DNA of 36,909 nt from Deltaproteobacteria bacterium (GTDB lineage Bacteria > Desulfobacterota > Deferrisomatia > Deferrisomatales > BM512), in contig PKTU01000108.1 of assembly GCA_002869005.1 (NCBI GenBank), forward strand, positions 1 to 36,909. Direction: 5' to 3'. A program made the position numbers and the translations under genes. This document shows positions 7,346 to 15,500 of the stretch, in pieces. Under the pieces are notes generated by a model. It had not been told where the DNA came from and did not search any database. It was given only the letters and a program-made list of their open reading frames with translations. How positions within the stretch are numbered: the stretch's first letter is position 1; the number at the start of each line of letters is the position of its first letter.

Positions 7346-7372
7346 CCGGTAAATGACGTTTCCGATTACCGG
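7346..7372 (-). repeat. Inverted repeat in the leader of the small membrane gene
   Basis: CCGGTAA (7346-7352) pairs with TTACCGG (7366-7372) over a 13-nt loop, about 40 nt upstream of the ATG at 7308. It could be a leader RNA hairpin or an operator. No known riboswitch pattern is recognised. Confidence 0.4.
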
Positions 7373-7558
7373 GAGGTTTGTACATGGCTGTTGCCAGTTG
7401 AAATGATCTTACCTCCGTGTAGAAAAAAGTCAAATGTGGTAAGGGGATTTTAGGCGCGAGATTACAAACGCGGTTATATTGTGAATTAACACGCAAGATG
7501 GATGCACAAAAAAAATTGGTAATGAGATAGGGAAAGTGCATGAAATAACAAGGGACTG

Positions 7559-7574
7559 TGTGACCATCTTCACA
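7559..7574. promoter_or_regulatory. CRP/FNR-family operator candidate
   Basis: TGTGA-CCATCT-TCACA is a perfect match to the classical CRP palindrome TGTGA-N6-TCACA. It lies in AT-rich non-coding DNA about 250 bp upstream of the only gene that could use it directly (minus-strand start at 7308). Which CRP-family protein would bind is unknown. Confidence 0.5.
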
Positions 7575-7631
7575 TGATATGGCGGTGTGAAATGGATGGA
7601 AAAATTTTATGAAAAAATTCCCGAAAAAATA

Positions 7632-7666
7632 AAAAAAAATGAGAAAGGGGGCATAATCGGTACCCC
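7632..7666 (-). terminator. Probable terminator of the SCP2-domain gene
   Basis: On the minus strand, AGGGGG and CCCCCT enclose an 11-nt loop, followed after a few bases by a long T-rich run. The short stem makes this moderate rather than strong. Confidence 0.55.
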
Positions 7667-7702
7667 CTCCCAATCAATCTTGTTTTTTATGAAGATTTTT
7701 GC

Positions 7703-8032
7703 TCAGGACAGCTTAAAGTAGGTGCCGAATTTCTGGGCGACAAAGAGGTCCCCCTTGGCTTTTATCTTGCCTGACATGAACGCCATTGCAGGGTTCAACT
7801 TTCCCTCTACGAGTTTTAGCCAGTTCTCCTCCGACATGGAGAGGTTTAGAGTCGGGTTTTCGTGAACCCCCGCCGATACCTCAAGTGCGCCATCTTTAAT
7901 CTTTACTGTGTAATCAGCTGGCGTTGCATCATTGATGTTGAATTGGTAGACGACGTTCACCCCTTCGGCGGCTTCGGAGTCGAAACTTTCGGGCATACGC
8001 TCGAAAACCTCTTTTGCATTATTGAATTTCAT
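7703..8032 (-). CDS. SCP2 sterol-binding domain protein
   Basis: A free-standing SCP2 domain of 109 residues. The start at 8032 (MKFNNAKEVFERMPESFD) has an AGGG ribosome site 5 nt upstream; the longer frame to 8083 has none. The family pattern is clear: VVYQFNINDATPADYTVKIKDG, then ENPTLNLSMSEENWLKLVEGKLNPAMAFMSGKIKAKGDL with the MAFMSGKIKxxGD signature of the lipid-binding pocket. Such proteins bind fatty acyl-CoA or other hydrophobic ligands in the cytoplasm. The ligand is unknown and no metabolic partner is adjacent. Confidence 0.9.
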   Translation of the reverse strand: MKFNNAKEVFERMPESFDSEAAEGVNVVYQFNINDATPADYTVKIKDGALEVSAGVHENPTLNLSMSEENWLKLVEGKLNPAMAFMSGKIKAKGDLFVAQKFGTYFKLS

Positions 8033-8112
8033 ATAACCCTTCCGTGCTTGTTGTTTATTTGAGCTGCCCCAAATTAGCAGCACAGCGTATTTTAAGAAAG
8101 GTTCTTTAACAG

Positions 8113-9066
8113 CTATGTAGTTGCTTCAATTTCATCCAATTCGCCCTCGGCCCCCTCGTTGAACCAGCCATTAAGAAGCCAGCGAGAGATGGATATTCTT
8201 CCGGGCAAAGCCATATCTCCACTGATAACTAAATCTTTGATTTCTTTACGTGTAAACCACCTGGCTTCTTCTATCTCTTCAGGGTCTATATTGATATCTC
8301 CAGAGAGCGCCTTTGCGCGGAAACCCAGCATAAGGGAGGCGGGAAAGGGCCAGGGCTGGGAGGTCATGTACCGGACATCGCCTACAGGTACGCCGGTCTC
8401 CTCCAGAACCTCTCTACGCACCGTGTTCTCAATAGTCTCCGCAGGGTCGACGAACCCGGCGATGCAGGAGAACATCCGCTCCGGCCATTGGCGTTGACGT
8501 CCTAGGAGGCACCTGCCTTCCCACTCAACGACGACAATTACCGCTGCGTCAGTCCTGGGGAAATGAAGCCTGCCGCACTCTTGATCCGAGCATTTGAGTA
8601 TATTTCCACCCTCGCAGGCTACGTTTACAGCCCCGCACCTGCCGCAGAATACGTGGTTCTCACGCCAGTGGTGTGTGGCTTTAAGTAACGTGGCTAGCTC
8701 ACCATCCAATGGTGAAAGGAGCGGCGCAGACCTTCTGAGGTCGAAAAATTCACCCAAGGTATCAAACCATTCACCTTGAGCATCATCAGGTAGGGTGAGA
8801 GCGAAAAAAGGCGTCGACGCTGAGAGGCCGAGAAAAAGGGGCTCGGTTGAGTCGATTTCGGCGTTATCCGCCTCTTTTAAAGTAAGGTGACGTAATGAGT
8901 AGCGCTCCCCCTGACGGTATAGACAGTTGCCGTTTTTAACCAGCAGAAACCTGGCGGAGGGGTCGGCTTTCATCTCATCAAGCCACTTTTCATCGCGCCG
9001 TTTAACGGTAGCGCGGTCAAGTTGTACTGACGTTAGCGGTAGCTGCCTCTTCGCTGCAAAATTCAT
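8113..9066 (-). CDS. nudC: NAD(+) diphosphatase NudC / RNA deNADding Nudix hydrolase
   Basis: Hydrolyses NADH to NMNH and AMP and, in characterised homologues, removes NAD caps from RNA. The 317 residues show the full NudC layout: N-terminal domain, zinc ribbon C141, C144, C159 and C164, and Nudix box beginning G204 with A-E-T-I-E-N and REVLEETGV. The SQPWPFPAS motif (about 236-244) that distinguishes NudC from other Nudix hydrolases is present. The start has AGAGGA upstream. It appears monocistronic. Family and subfamily are certain; the preferred physiological substrate is not. Confidence 0.96.
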   Translation of the reverse strand: MNFAAKRQLPLTSVQLDRATVKRRDEKWLDEMKADPSARFLLVKNGNCLYRQGERYSLRHLTLKEADNAEIDSTEPLFLGLSASTPFFALTLPDDAQGEWFDTLGEFFDLRRSAPLLSPLDGELATLLKATHHWRENHVFCGRCGAVNVACEGGNILKCSDQECGRLHFPRTDAAVIVVVEWEGRCLLGRQRQWPERMFSCIAGFVDPAETIENTVRREVLEETGVPVGDVRYMTSQPWPFPASLMLGFRAKALSGDINIDPEEIEEARWFTRKEIKDLVISGDMALPGRISISRWLLNGWFNEGAEGELDEIEATT

Positions 9067-9141
9067 CTCGTGTCCTCTGGGTCAAAGAGAGAAGCACTAT
9101 TTAACCTATTTGGCTTTAAGTCAAGGGGTACCAATAAGAAA

Positions 9142-9170
9142 AGGCCGCATTTTGCGGCCTCTTCTTTTTT
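9142..9170. terminator. Rho-independent terminator, DUF2318 gene
   Basis: AGGCCGCA (9142-9149), loop TTT, TGCGGCCT (9153-9160). It is flanked by AAGAAA and CTTCTTTTTT, so it works in both directions. It lies downstream of the minus-strand DUF2318 gene and upstream of nudC, insulating the two. Confidence 0.85.
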
Positions 9171-9182
9171 AGCAAGGTTGGG

Positions 9183-9749
9183 TTATTTTCTAGGAAGGTC
9201 GAAATATGGACTTCCTCCTATTATGTCTGATATGGAGATTACCAATTCTTCGCCCTCTATAGTGCGCTTCAAGGGCGCCGGGTTACAGCCGCCCTTTACC
9301 TCGTTGATCTTGTCGGTCGGGAAGACGAGGCCGCAGTTGTTGCATATCATCGTGTCGCCGTCCTGCCTGTACCCTTTGCCTGAGCGCCAGCATGAGTCAC
9401 AAGCGTCGAATGCTGCGCGTATTACGCCGTCGGTTGATTTAACTGCGAAGTAACGGATCGCAAGCCCGTCTTTTGTAGTGTAGTTGTAAAAATGTGCTTT
9501 GCCGTCATCGAAGTCGGATACTTTAAGGCGAACAACCTCATCCGCTTTAGCTGTTTCATTTGAAGCGGCGGCCGTTGCCGCATGGACGGGTTTTGCCTCC
9601 ACTGCTTTTGCCTTTTCGTCACCAGTGCCTTTTAGAAACACAAAAGCACCTATCACTATAAGCCCGCCAATGATTGCAATTAGCGTAAAATTAGGGCCGC
9701 TCTTTTCCGTCACCGCTTTTCTTTTTGCATCCAGCTTATCGTTGGACAT
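9183..9749 (-). CDS. Membrane-anchored DUF2318 protein (predicted metal/redox)
   Basis: A 188-residue protein with a cytoplasmic start, one membrane helix at about 20-40 (NFTLIAIIGGLIVIGAFVF), an Ala/Lys-rich linker (41-72) and an extracytoplasmic DUF2318 domain (about 75-185). Conserved Cys pairs C117/C120 (DACDSCW) and C136/C139 (ICNNCG), plus C155, indicate metal or Fe-S binding; the GKGYRQDGDTMICNNCG stretch is typical of the family. Members often accompany membrane iron or copper transport and redox proteins, but no such partner is adjacent. A GAGGAGAG ribosome site precedes the ATG. The function is not established. Confidence 0.85.
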   Translation of the reverse strand: MSNDKLDAKRKAVTEKSGPNFTLIAIIGGLIVIGAFVFLKGTGDEKAKAVEAKPVHAATAAASNETAKADEVVRLKVSDFDDGKAHFYNYTTKDGLAIRYFAVKSTDGVIRAAFDACDSCWRSGKGYRQDGDTMICNNCGLVFPTDKINEVKGGCNPAPLKRTIEGEELVISISDIIGGSPYFDLPRK

Positions 9750-9932
9750 AACTATCTCTCCTCAATTTAAACACCCCGCTTTGGAGCGCGGATTCATGCT
9801 TCTTCAGCTAGCTTTTTAATGCTCCAACTCTTTCTTTCGTGAAATATAAGTATCGAAGGTAGTGTAGTCAAGCTGGGTGGTGATTAAATTTAATTGGAAA
9901 AGTTAATTGATGCAGTAGGATAAGGCTTGCGT

Positions 9933-10166
9933 TTAACCACCTGCCACCGGTGGGAAAACCGATATGGTATCACCATCATTAATGCTGCTATCACGGTCCC
10001 CATGGACTCCGTTTATTAGAATTATTGATGGTTTTTCGGGTGGAACCTTTAGCGCTTTGAGAATATCCGCTACGGTCGAATCGTCCTCAATGGAGAGCTC
10101 ACCAAACCCGTCGCCGTCGGGAGAAAATTTTCTAAGTCCCGCGAAGAATTTGATTTTAACCTTCAC
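9933..10166 (-). CDS. MoaD-like sulfur-carrier protein (beta-grasp, GG tail)
   Basis: A 77-residue ubiquitin-fold protein ending in PPVAGG, the C-terminal Gly-Gly that is adenylated and thiocarboxylated in MoaD/ThiS proteins. Mid-region IILINGVHGDRDSSINDGDTISVFPP is the standard MoaD pattern. The start is GTG at 10166 with AGGAG 7 nt upstream; it overlaps the end of the preceding beta-grasp gene by 11 nt, indicating coupling. With aldehyde ferredoxin oxidoreductase upstream on the same strand, it most likely supplies dithiolene sulfur for the pyranopterin cofactor. A dedicated role for that enzyme is inferred from position. Confidence 0.88.
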   Translation of the reverse strand: MKVKIKFFAGLRKFSPDGDGFGELSIEDDSTVADILKALKVPPEKPSIILINGVHGDRDSSINDGDTISVFPPVAGG

Positions 10167-10464
10167 CTTTCGACTCCTCGTCATTGTGGGCCAGCTCGAG
10201 CGCCACATAGAGGTTGAAGGCAAGTTCTGGGGGGAAGATGCCGAGCCTGTCCCCCGGTTTGACAAGCGAGTCAAGAAAAGCTTTTTTATGATTCAACATT
10301 AGAACCCGCGCCTCTTTCACAGGGATGCCCAGCTCTCCCAACAGGGTATCGATGCGAGTCGGCCCGGCGAGCTTTACCTCCACCGCGCCCCTCTTGGCGT
10401 CGGGGTGAAAGCCTGTCAGTTTGCCGCCTAAAATCAGCCGCAAGGGCGCTTTATCCTCTCTCAT
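10156..10464 (-). CDS. Second beta-grasp (ThiS/MoaD/Ub-like) protein lacking a GG tail
   Basis: A 102-residue protein of the small sulfur-carrier/ubiquitin-like superfamily: TRIDTLLGELGIPVKEARVLMLNHKKAFLDSLVKPGDRLGIFPP matches the second half of the beta-grasp fold, ending in the GDRxxIFPP strand. The diglycine expected right after that strand is absent; instead a charged extension of about 25 residues follows, ending GEG. It may have lost carrier activity, or be a regulator or chaperone for cofactor insertion. It overlaps the GG-tailed carrier gene and lies 63 nt after the aldehyde oxidoreductase gene, separated by a strong hairpin. The family call is moderately confident and the role unknown. 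Confidence 0.72.
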   Translation of the reverse strand: MREDKAPLRLILGGKLTGFHPDAKRGAVEVKLAGPTRIDTLLGELGIPVKEARVLMLNHKKAFLDSLVKPGDRLGIFPPELAFNLYVALELAHNDEESKGEG

Positions 10465-10495
10465 GGTCAGATTTCTTTCTTGACTGAAATGGATT

Positions 10496-10518
10496 GGGAG
10501 GGGCGAGACGCCCCTCCC
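10496..10518 (-). repeat. Strong hairpin between the AOR gene and the sulfur-carrier genes
   Basis: A perfect 10-bp stem GGGAGGGGCG (10496-10505) with CGCCCCTCCC (10509-10518) and a 3-nt loop. It starts about 10 nt past the AOR stop. It is not followed by a T run, so it is more likely an mRNA-stabilising or attenuating element inside the operon than a full terminator. Confidence 0.65.
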
Positions 10519-10527
10519 TTGGATGGG

Positions 10528-12273
10528 TTAATCCATAAAGTTGTAGAACTCGTCAAGTTCAGCGTCTGTTACGGAGAAGACAGTGTTGTGAGGCGGGAGG
10601 GGCTCGGTGTACATCCAGCGAGGGAGCCTGTCGTCGGCATTTGTAAAGCCCGCCGCTTCATTGTATTTGCGCTCGATTTTTAGTATGTCTTTTCCGAGGG
10701 CGGTAACGTCGTCGGGGCCAAGGTTCAACCCGTACATGGCGTTTATCATTTCGTATATCGCCTCGAAAGCCTCTGGTTTATCCAGAACGGCGAAGGCAAC
10801 GAAGATGCAGAGACCGGCGGCGTCAAGGGCTGCCGTGGCAATCTGCAAGTTTCGGGAGAGCTCAACTTGCCCCTCTGGTTTTAGCGGGTCTACAAAGCCG
10901 CCGACCTTCAAGATATTGGTTGCGATTGCGTAACCGGCGGTGTGGTCGCCGCCCATGGTTGAGGTGGCGTAGGTGACGCCGATCCCCTGTATGGAGCGCG
11001 GATCGTACGCCGGTAGGGCCTGCCCTTTTACCTCTGGTACGTGGTCCACGCCGAAGCACTGCCCGGTGACTTTTGCGCCGGAGCCAAGTATTCGCCCCAA
11101 GGGGGTGCCGTCACGAACCTCTGCGAGGAGTTTAATTGCGCCATCCGCGTCACCGAAGTCGCAGATGCCGGCTTCCATCGCGACCCCAATTGTTGCGCCC
11201 ATCTCGATGGTGTCTAGCCCGATGTCGTCATCCATCCTGTCCATCACCGCGATGGCGTCAAGGTCATCAATGAGGCAGTTGGAGCCATGCGACCAAATCG
11301 TCTCATATTCAGGACCCTTGGTAATGAAGTGGCCGTCTTTGTCGTGGTAGTCTCTGGAGCAGCGGATGACGCACCCGGAATGACAGCCGTGGGCTACCTT
11401 GCCGCCGCGCTCAAGAATTACATCGTGTTGCACCTCGCCGGAAATTTTTGAAGCGCCTTCGTAGGAACCTTCACGGAAATTTTTTGTCGGTAGCCCACCC
11501 GCTTCATTTATGACGTTCTGAAGAACGTTTGTGCCGTAGGTGGGGAGGCCTTCGCCGGTTACGGGGTGCTCAAGTAGCGCTGCTGCGAACTTCCTGGCCG
11601 CCGCCTTGAAAGCTTCCTTGTCTTTCGGCTCGCGAGTTTTAGTGCCCTCGTCGTCGAAATAGATAGCCTTGAGTCCCTTTGAGCCCATAACCGCGCCAAG
11701 CCCGCCTCTCCCGGCATGGCGCGTCGGGCGCAGCTCCCTGTCGGTGCAGGCAATGGAGGCCGCCAAAAGCCCCATCTCTCCAGCCATGCCGATGGTCACG
11801 AGGGCGGTGTTTTTATCGCCGTATTTGGCGACTAGCTTGTCGACGGTGTCGTAGTTGCCGAGGCCCTTTAATTCAGAAGATTCCACCAGCTTTGCCGACT
11901 CGGAGCCGACCTCAAGCGTGTACATCTTTGTGGTGTCTTCAGGCTTATCCTCAACAATGAGCGCTCTTATGCCAAGGCGCGCCATAACCTGCGCGGCCTG
12001 GCCTCCGGCGTTTGCTTCCTTTATCCCCCCGGTAAGCGGGCTCTTGGCCCCGACGGATAGCCTTCCTGAGTTTGCCGATGCGGTGCCGCCAAGGATGCCG
12101 GGCGCGAATATAAGCTTGTTCTCCGGGCCCAGCGGTATAGCGAGGGGCGGAACTTCATCGGAGATAATCGCCGAAGTTATAGCGCGGCCTCCATATGCAG
12201 CGTACTTCTCAGGAACTTCTTCTTCACTTACTGTGAGGGTTTTCATGTTTACTCGGATAATACGGTCTTTCAT
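10528..12273 (-). CDS. Aldehyde:ferredoxin oxidoreductase family protein (tungsten/molybdenum)
   Basis: Oxidises an aldehyde (or catalyses the reverse acid reduction) with ferredoxin, using a bis-pyranopterin W or Mo cofactor and one [4Fe-4S] cluster. The 581 residues from ATG 12273 (AGAGG 6 nt upstream) are full length. The AOR N-domain is seen as YGGRAITSAII, LGPENKLIFAPG, NSGRLSVGAKSPLTGG. RHAGRGGLGAVMGSKGLKAI carries the cofactor-binding loop. Cluster ligands are C297, C301 and C305 (GCHSGCVIRCS) with C489 near the end (AGLCIF). Spacing is C-x3-C-x3-C, one residue longer than the C-x2-C-x3-C of Pyrococcus AOR. Two beta-grasp sulfur-carrier genes follow. The aldehyde substrate is unknown; W versus Mo cannot be decided. 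Confidence 0.94.
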   Translation of the reverse strand: MKDRIIRVNMKTLTVSEEEVPEKYAAYGGRAITSAIISDEVPPLAIPLGPENKLIFAPGILGGTASANSGRLSVGAKSPLTGGIKEANAGGQAAQVMARLGIRALIVEDKPEDTTKMYTLEVGSESAKLVESSELKGLGNYDTVDKLVAKYGDKNTALVTIGMAGEMGLLAASIACTDRELRPTRHAGRGGLGAVMGSKGLKAIYFDDEGTKTREPKDKEAFKAAARKFAAALLEHPVTGEGLPTYGTNVLQNVINEAGGLPTKNFREGSYEGASKISGEVQHDVILERGGKVAHGCHSGCVIRCSRDYHDKDGHFITKGPEYETIWSHGSNCLIDDLDAIAVMDRMDDDIGLDTIEMGATIGVAMEAGICDFGDADGAIKLLAEVRDGTPLGRILGSGAKVTGQCFGVDHVPEVKGQALPAYDPRSIQGIGVTYATSTMGGDHTAGYAIATNILKVGGFVDPLKPEGQVELSRNLQIATAALDAAGLCIFVAFAVLDKPEAFEAIYEMINAMYGLNLGPDDVTALGKDILKIERKYNEAAGFTNADDRLPRWMYTEPLPPHNTVFSVTDAELDEFYNFMD

Positions 12274-12367
12274 GGCAACCTCTCTTCCCGCGTTAGGGTG
12301 TTCAGAAGTCGTACTTTTGCACATTTAGATTTTGCACCAATTAGGTTATTTTGCAAGTCGAGGGTGC

Positions 12368-12396
12368 TTGTTAAATCACTTACTTAGCGGTAAATT
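12368..12396 (+). promoter_or_regulatory. Possible sigma-70 promoter of the NCS2 permease
   Basis: TTGTTA (12368-12373) is separated by exactly 17 nt from TAAATT (12391-12396), about 50 nt before the ATG. Two mismatches in each box keep confidence low. Confidence 0.35.
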
Positions 12397-12449
12397 ATAC
12401 GAACTTTATTTTATTAAGCCCTTTTAGGGGACAGGAGGGAGTGTAGAGG

Positions 12450-13739
12450 ATGGAGAATTTTTTTAAATTCAAGGCTCATGCAACCAACATAAAGACGGAG
12501 TCCATAGCCGGACTTACAACATTTCTGACTGCGGCGTACATCATCTTCGTCAACCCAGATATCCTCTCGGCAACGGGTATGGACAAAGGGGCGCTCATCA
12601 CAACCACCTGCGTAGTCTCCGGGCTTGCAACAATTTTGATGGGGCTGTGGGCCAACGCGCCGCTAATGATGGCCCCCGGGATGGGTGTCAACGCCTTCTT
12701 CGCCTTCGGCCTCTGCCTGGGCATGGGGATACCTTGGCAGACCGCGTTGGGGGTAGTATTCATATCCGGCGTACTCTTTCTGGTGCTGACGGCGGTGGGC
12801 ATCCGCGAGAAGATAGTAGACTCAATTCCAGCGAGCCTAAGGCTCTCCACCTCGGTTGGCATAGGCTTGTTCATCACATTCATCGGCCTTAGGAACCTCG
12901 GCCTCATCGTCAACAACGACGCCGTGCTGGTGGGGCTTGGAAAGATTGACACCCCCGTCCTCTGCGGGCTTATCGGGCTCATAATAATGAGTGTCCTTGA
13001 GGTGATGAAGATTCGCGGCGCGATCCTCATCGGCATCTTCGCTACCACGGTAATCGGCTTCATCTTCGGCCTCGTGCACGCACCCGGCGCCATAGTATCC
13101 ACACCCGCCTCAATGGGCCCGATAGCTATGGAGCTAGATGTCGCAGGCGCGCTCACCGCAGCCCTCGCGGTGCCGATCTTCACCTTCATGTTCGTAGACC
13201 TCTTCGACTCCCTTGGAACTATGCTTGCCGTCGCACACGAGGCGGATATGGTCGAAAAGGACGGGCGCGTAAGAAGTATCGGCAAGATGCTTGGCGCTGA
13301 CGCAGTCGCCACGGTTTTCGGCGCTCTTTTGGGGACCTCCACCACCACTACATACATAGAATCCGCCTCGGGCGTCGCAGCGGGTGGCCGTACGGGCTTC
13401 ACCTCCATCATCACCGGCATCCTCTTTTTGCTGGCGGCTTTTTTCGGCCCAGTAATAGGAATGGTTCCCGCCTTTGCCACTGCGCCCGCGCTTGTAATCG
13501 TCGGCCTTCACATGACACGGGGTATCCACCGCATCGACTTTAACAACGTGGACGAGGGCATACCCGCCTTTCTGACCATCATTTTGATGCCGCTAACCTA
13601 CTCTATAGCAAATGGCCTCGTTTTCGGATTTCTCTCCTTCGTTCTATTGAAGCTCCTTCTTGGGAAGATGAAGGACTTGAACCCGGTCTTGCTGGTAGTG
13701 GCGGTGCTCTGCCTCGTCAACCTCGTGCTCGGTTCGTAA
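12450..13739 (+). CDS. NCS2 family purine (hypoxanthine/guanine/adenine) permease, AzgA-type
   Basis: A proton-coupled nucleobase importer of 429 residues with 12-14 hydrophobic segments. The NCS2 signatures are present: MMAPGMGVNAFFAF (about residues 69-82), the FDSLGTMLAVAHEADM segment (about 251-266) and ESASGVAAGGRTG (about 301-313), which fit the AzgA/PbuG purine branch rather than the uracil/xanthine branch. It starts ATGGAGAATTTTTTTAAA after a GGAGGGAG-type ribosome site. It is divergent from the AOR gene and ends at a strong terminator. No purine riboswitch was recognised in the 176-nt gap upstream. Confidence 0.93.
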   Translation: MENFFKFKAHATNIKTESIAGLTTFLTAAYIIFVNPDILSATGMDKGALITTTCVVSGLATILMGLWANAPLMMAPGMGVNAFFAFGLCLGMGIPWQTALGVVFISGVLFLVLTAVGIREKIVDSIPASLRLSTSVGIGLFITFIGLRNLGLIVNNDAVLVGLGKIDTPVLCGLIGLIIMSVLEVMKIRGAILIGIFATTVIGFIFGLVHAPGAIVSTPASMGPIAMELDVAGALTAALAVPIFTFMFVDLFDSLGTMLAVAHEADMVEKDGRVRSIGKMLGADAVATVFGALLGTSTTTTYIESASGVAAGGRTGFTSIITGILFLLAAFFGPVIGMVPAFATAPALVIVGLHMTRGIHRIDFNNVDEGIPAFLTIILMPLTYSIANGLVFGFLSFVLLKLLLGKMKDLNPVLLVVAVLCLVNLVLGS

Positions 13740-13761
13740 GAGAAGCTGATTATTTAGATAT

Positions 13762-13793
13762 AAAAAAGGCCCCGCGATGCGGGGCCTTTTTAT
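13762..13793. terminator. Bidirectional Rho-independent terminator (NCS2 / glnK)
   Basis: GGCCCCGC (13768-13775), loop GAT, GCGGGGCC (13779-13786), flanked by AAAAAA and TTTTTAT. It separates the convergent permease and glnK genes and shares its core with the terminators at 1404 and 17645. Confidence 0.92.
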
Positions 13794-13812
13794 TGTATTG
13801 TTAGCTATGTTT

Positions 13813-14169
<357 letters not shown>

Positions 14170-15444
14170 TTAAAGTGAGTATCCGACTTCGCCGTGCTGC
14201 GACTGGTCGAGGCCCTCAATCTCCTCCGCCTCGCTAGCCCTTATCCCTACAACAGCGTCGAGCACCTTGATGATGATGAAGGTCACAACGAAAGCGTAGG
14301 TTGCGGCCGCGACAACGCCGATTACCTGAACCCAGAGCTGGCGGATGTCGCCGGTGATGAGGCTGCCGGCCCCGACTGTAGCGAAGATTCCGGTTGCTAT
14401 CGCGCCCCAGGTGCCGCCGATGCCATGAACGCCAAGGACGTCCAGTGAATCGTCATAGCCAAACTTGTTCTTCAGACATACTCCCTGGAAGCAGAGTATG
14501 CCTGCTACGAAACCCACGGGAATCGCCCACCCGGGAGTGATGAAGCCGGCGCCGGGGGTTATTGCGACCAGCCCCGCCACGCAGCCGGAGGCGGCGCCGA
14601 GCGCGCTGGGCTTGCCGAATTTAATCTTCTCGATTATGAGCCAGCCAATAAGCCCGGCGGCTGAAGCGGTGTTGGTTGAGAGAAACGCCATGGCGGCGGT
14701 GCCGTTGGCGGCAAGGGATGAGCCGGCGTTAAAACCGAACCACCCGAACCAGAGAAGCCCTGAACCCAGCAGCGTCATCGTCAGATTGTGGGGAACAAAC
14801 TGCTCTTTTAAAAAGCCGCGTCGCTTGCCTAGTACAAGGATTGCCGCGAGCGCCGAGACGCCGGAGCTTATGTGAACGACCGTGCCGCCGGCGAAATCAA
14901 GCGCGCCGAGCTCCAGTAGCCAGCCGCCCTCGCCCCATACCCAGTGGCAGAGCGGGTCATAGACAAGGGTAGCCCATAGGATAATGAAGATGGTAAAAGC
15001 TGAGAACTTCATCCGCTCGACCACCGCGCCGCTGATGAGGGCGGGGGTGATTATGGCGAACATCCCCTGGAAGGCTATGAAGACGTAAGTGGGGATAGAG
15101 CCGGACAACGTCTCCGGCGAGATGTTGGAGAGCAAGAGGGTGTCAAAGCCGCCGATGAGAGGGTGCGCTCCACCTCCGAAAGCTAGAGAGTAGCCGTAAA
15201 CTACCCACTGGATAGCTATGACGCCCATGCAGATGAAGCTCATCATCGTCGTCGATAGTACGTTCTTGGAACGCACCATTCCCGCGTAAAAAAGCGCGAG
15301 CCCCGGCAGCATTAGCAGGACAAGAGCCGAGGAGATCATCACCCAGGCGGTGTCGCCGCCGCTTAGCTCATCGGCAAAAGCAGGGCCCGCAAGGGCGAGG
15401 ATTAACACTGCGAGGATTCCGAAGAAACCTGTCTTTCGATTCAT
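14170..15444 (-). CDS. amtB: Ammonium transporter AmtB
   Basis: An inner-membrane ammonium channel/transporter of 424 residues from ATG 15444, with GGGAGG 8 nt upstream. Residues 1-24 are a cleavable signal peptide ending AFA, as in known Amt proteins. Eleven helices follow. The twin pore histidines are in FAGGTVVHISSG (about residue 170) and VLGVHGIGGTWG (about 325). The C-terminal cytoplasmic tail (RASEAEEIEGLDQSQHGE) is the GlnK-contact region. It is the first gene of a two-gene operon with glnK, under a -24/-12 promoter. Confidence 0.96.
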   Translation of the reverse strand: MNRKTGFFGILAVLILALAGPAFADELSGGDTAWVMISSALVLLMLPGLALFYAGMVRSKNVLSTTMMSFICMGVIAIQWVVYGYSLAFGGGAHPLIGGFDTLLLSNISPETLSGSIPTYVFIAFQGMFAIITPALISGAVVERMKFSAFTIFIILWATLVYDPLCHWVWGEGGWLLELGALDFAGGTVVHISSGVSALAAILVLGKRRGFLKEQFVPHNLTMTLLGSGLLWFGWFGFNAGSSLAANGTAAMAFLSTNTASAAGLIGWLIIEKIKFGKPSALGAASGCVAGLVAITPGAGFITPGWAIPVGFVAGILCFQGVCLKNKFGYDDSLDVLGVHGIGGTWGAIATGIFATVGAGSLITGDIRQLWVQVIGVVAAATYAFVVTFIIIKVLDAVVGIRASEAEEIEGLDQSQHGEVGYSL

Positions 15445-15500
15445 TTGGGTTGCCTCCCTTTTTTGTTTGGCGTTGAAAGTAAACGTCGTTTGTTGCTTAA

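Larger units (their letters stand above)
7309..7702. other. AT-rich intergenic region, about 390 bp
   Basis: No convincing gene lies here. It contains the leader inverted repeat (7346-7372), the CRP-like palindrome (7559-7574), a second partial GTG...CAC dyad near 7480, and at its right end the terminator of the SCP2 gene. Composition is clearly more AT-rich than the flanking genes. A small RNA cannot be excluded but nothing specific supports one. Confidence 0.6.

Noticed and set aside
7305-7673. 122-residue minus-strand frame in the AT-rich gap
   Set aside because: Low-complexity Phe/Ser-rich translation of AT-rich DNA, no ribosome site, and it crosses the regulatory palindrome and the start of the small membrane gene.
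12476-13480. 334-residue frame antisense to the NCS2 permease
   Set aside because: Met/Pro/Ser/Ala-biased translation typical of the reverse strand of a GC-rich membrane-protein gene; no domain.
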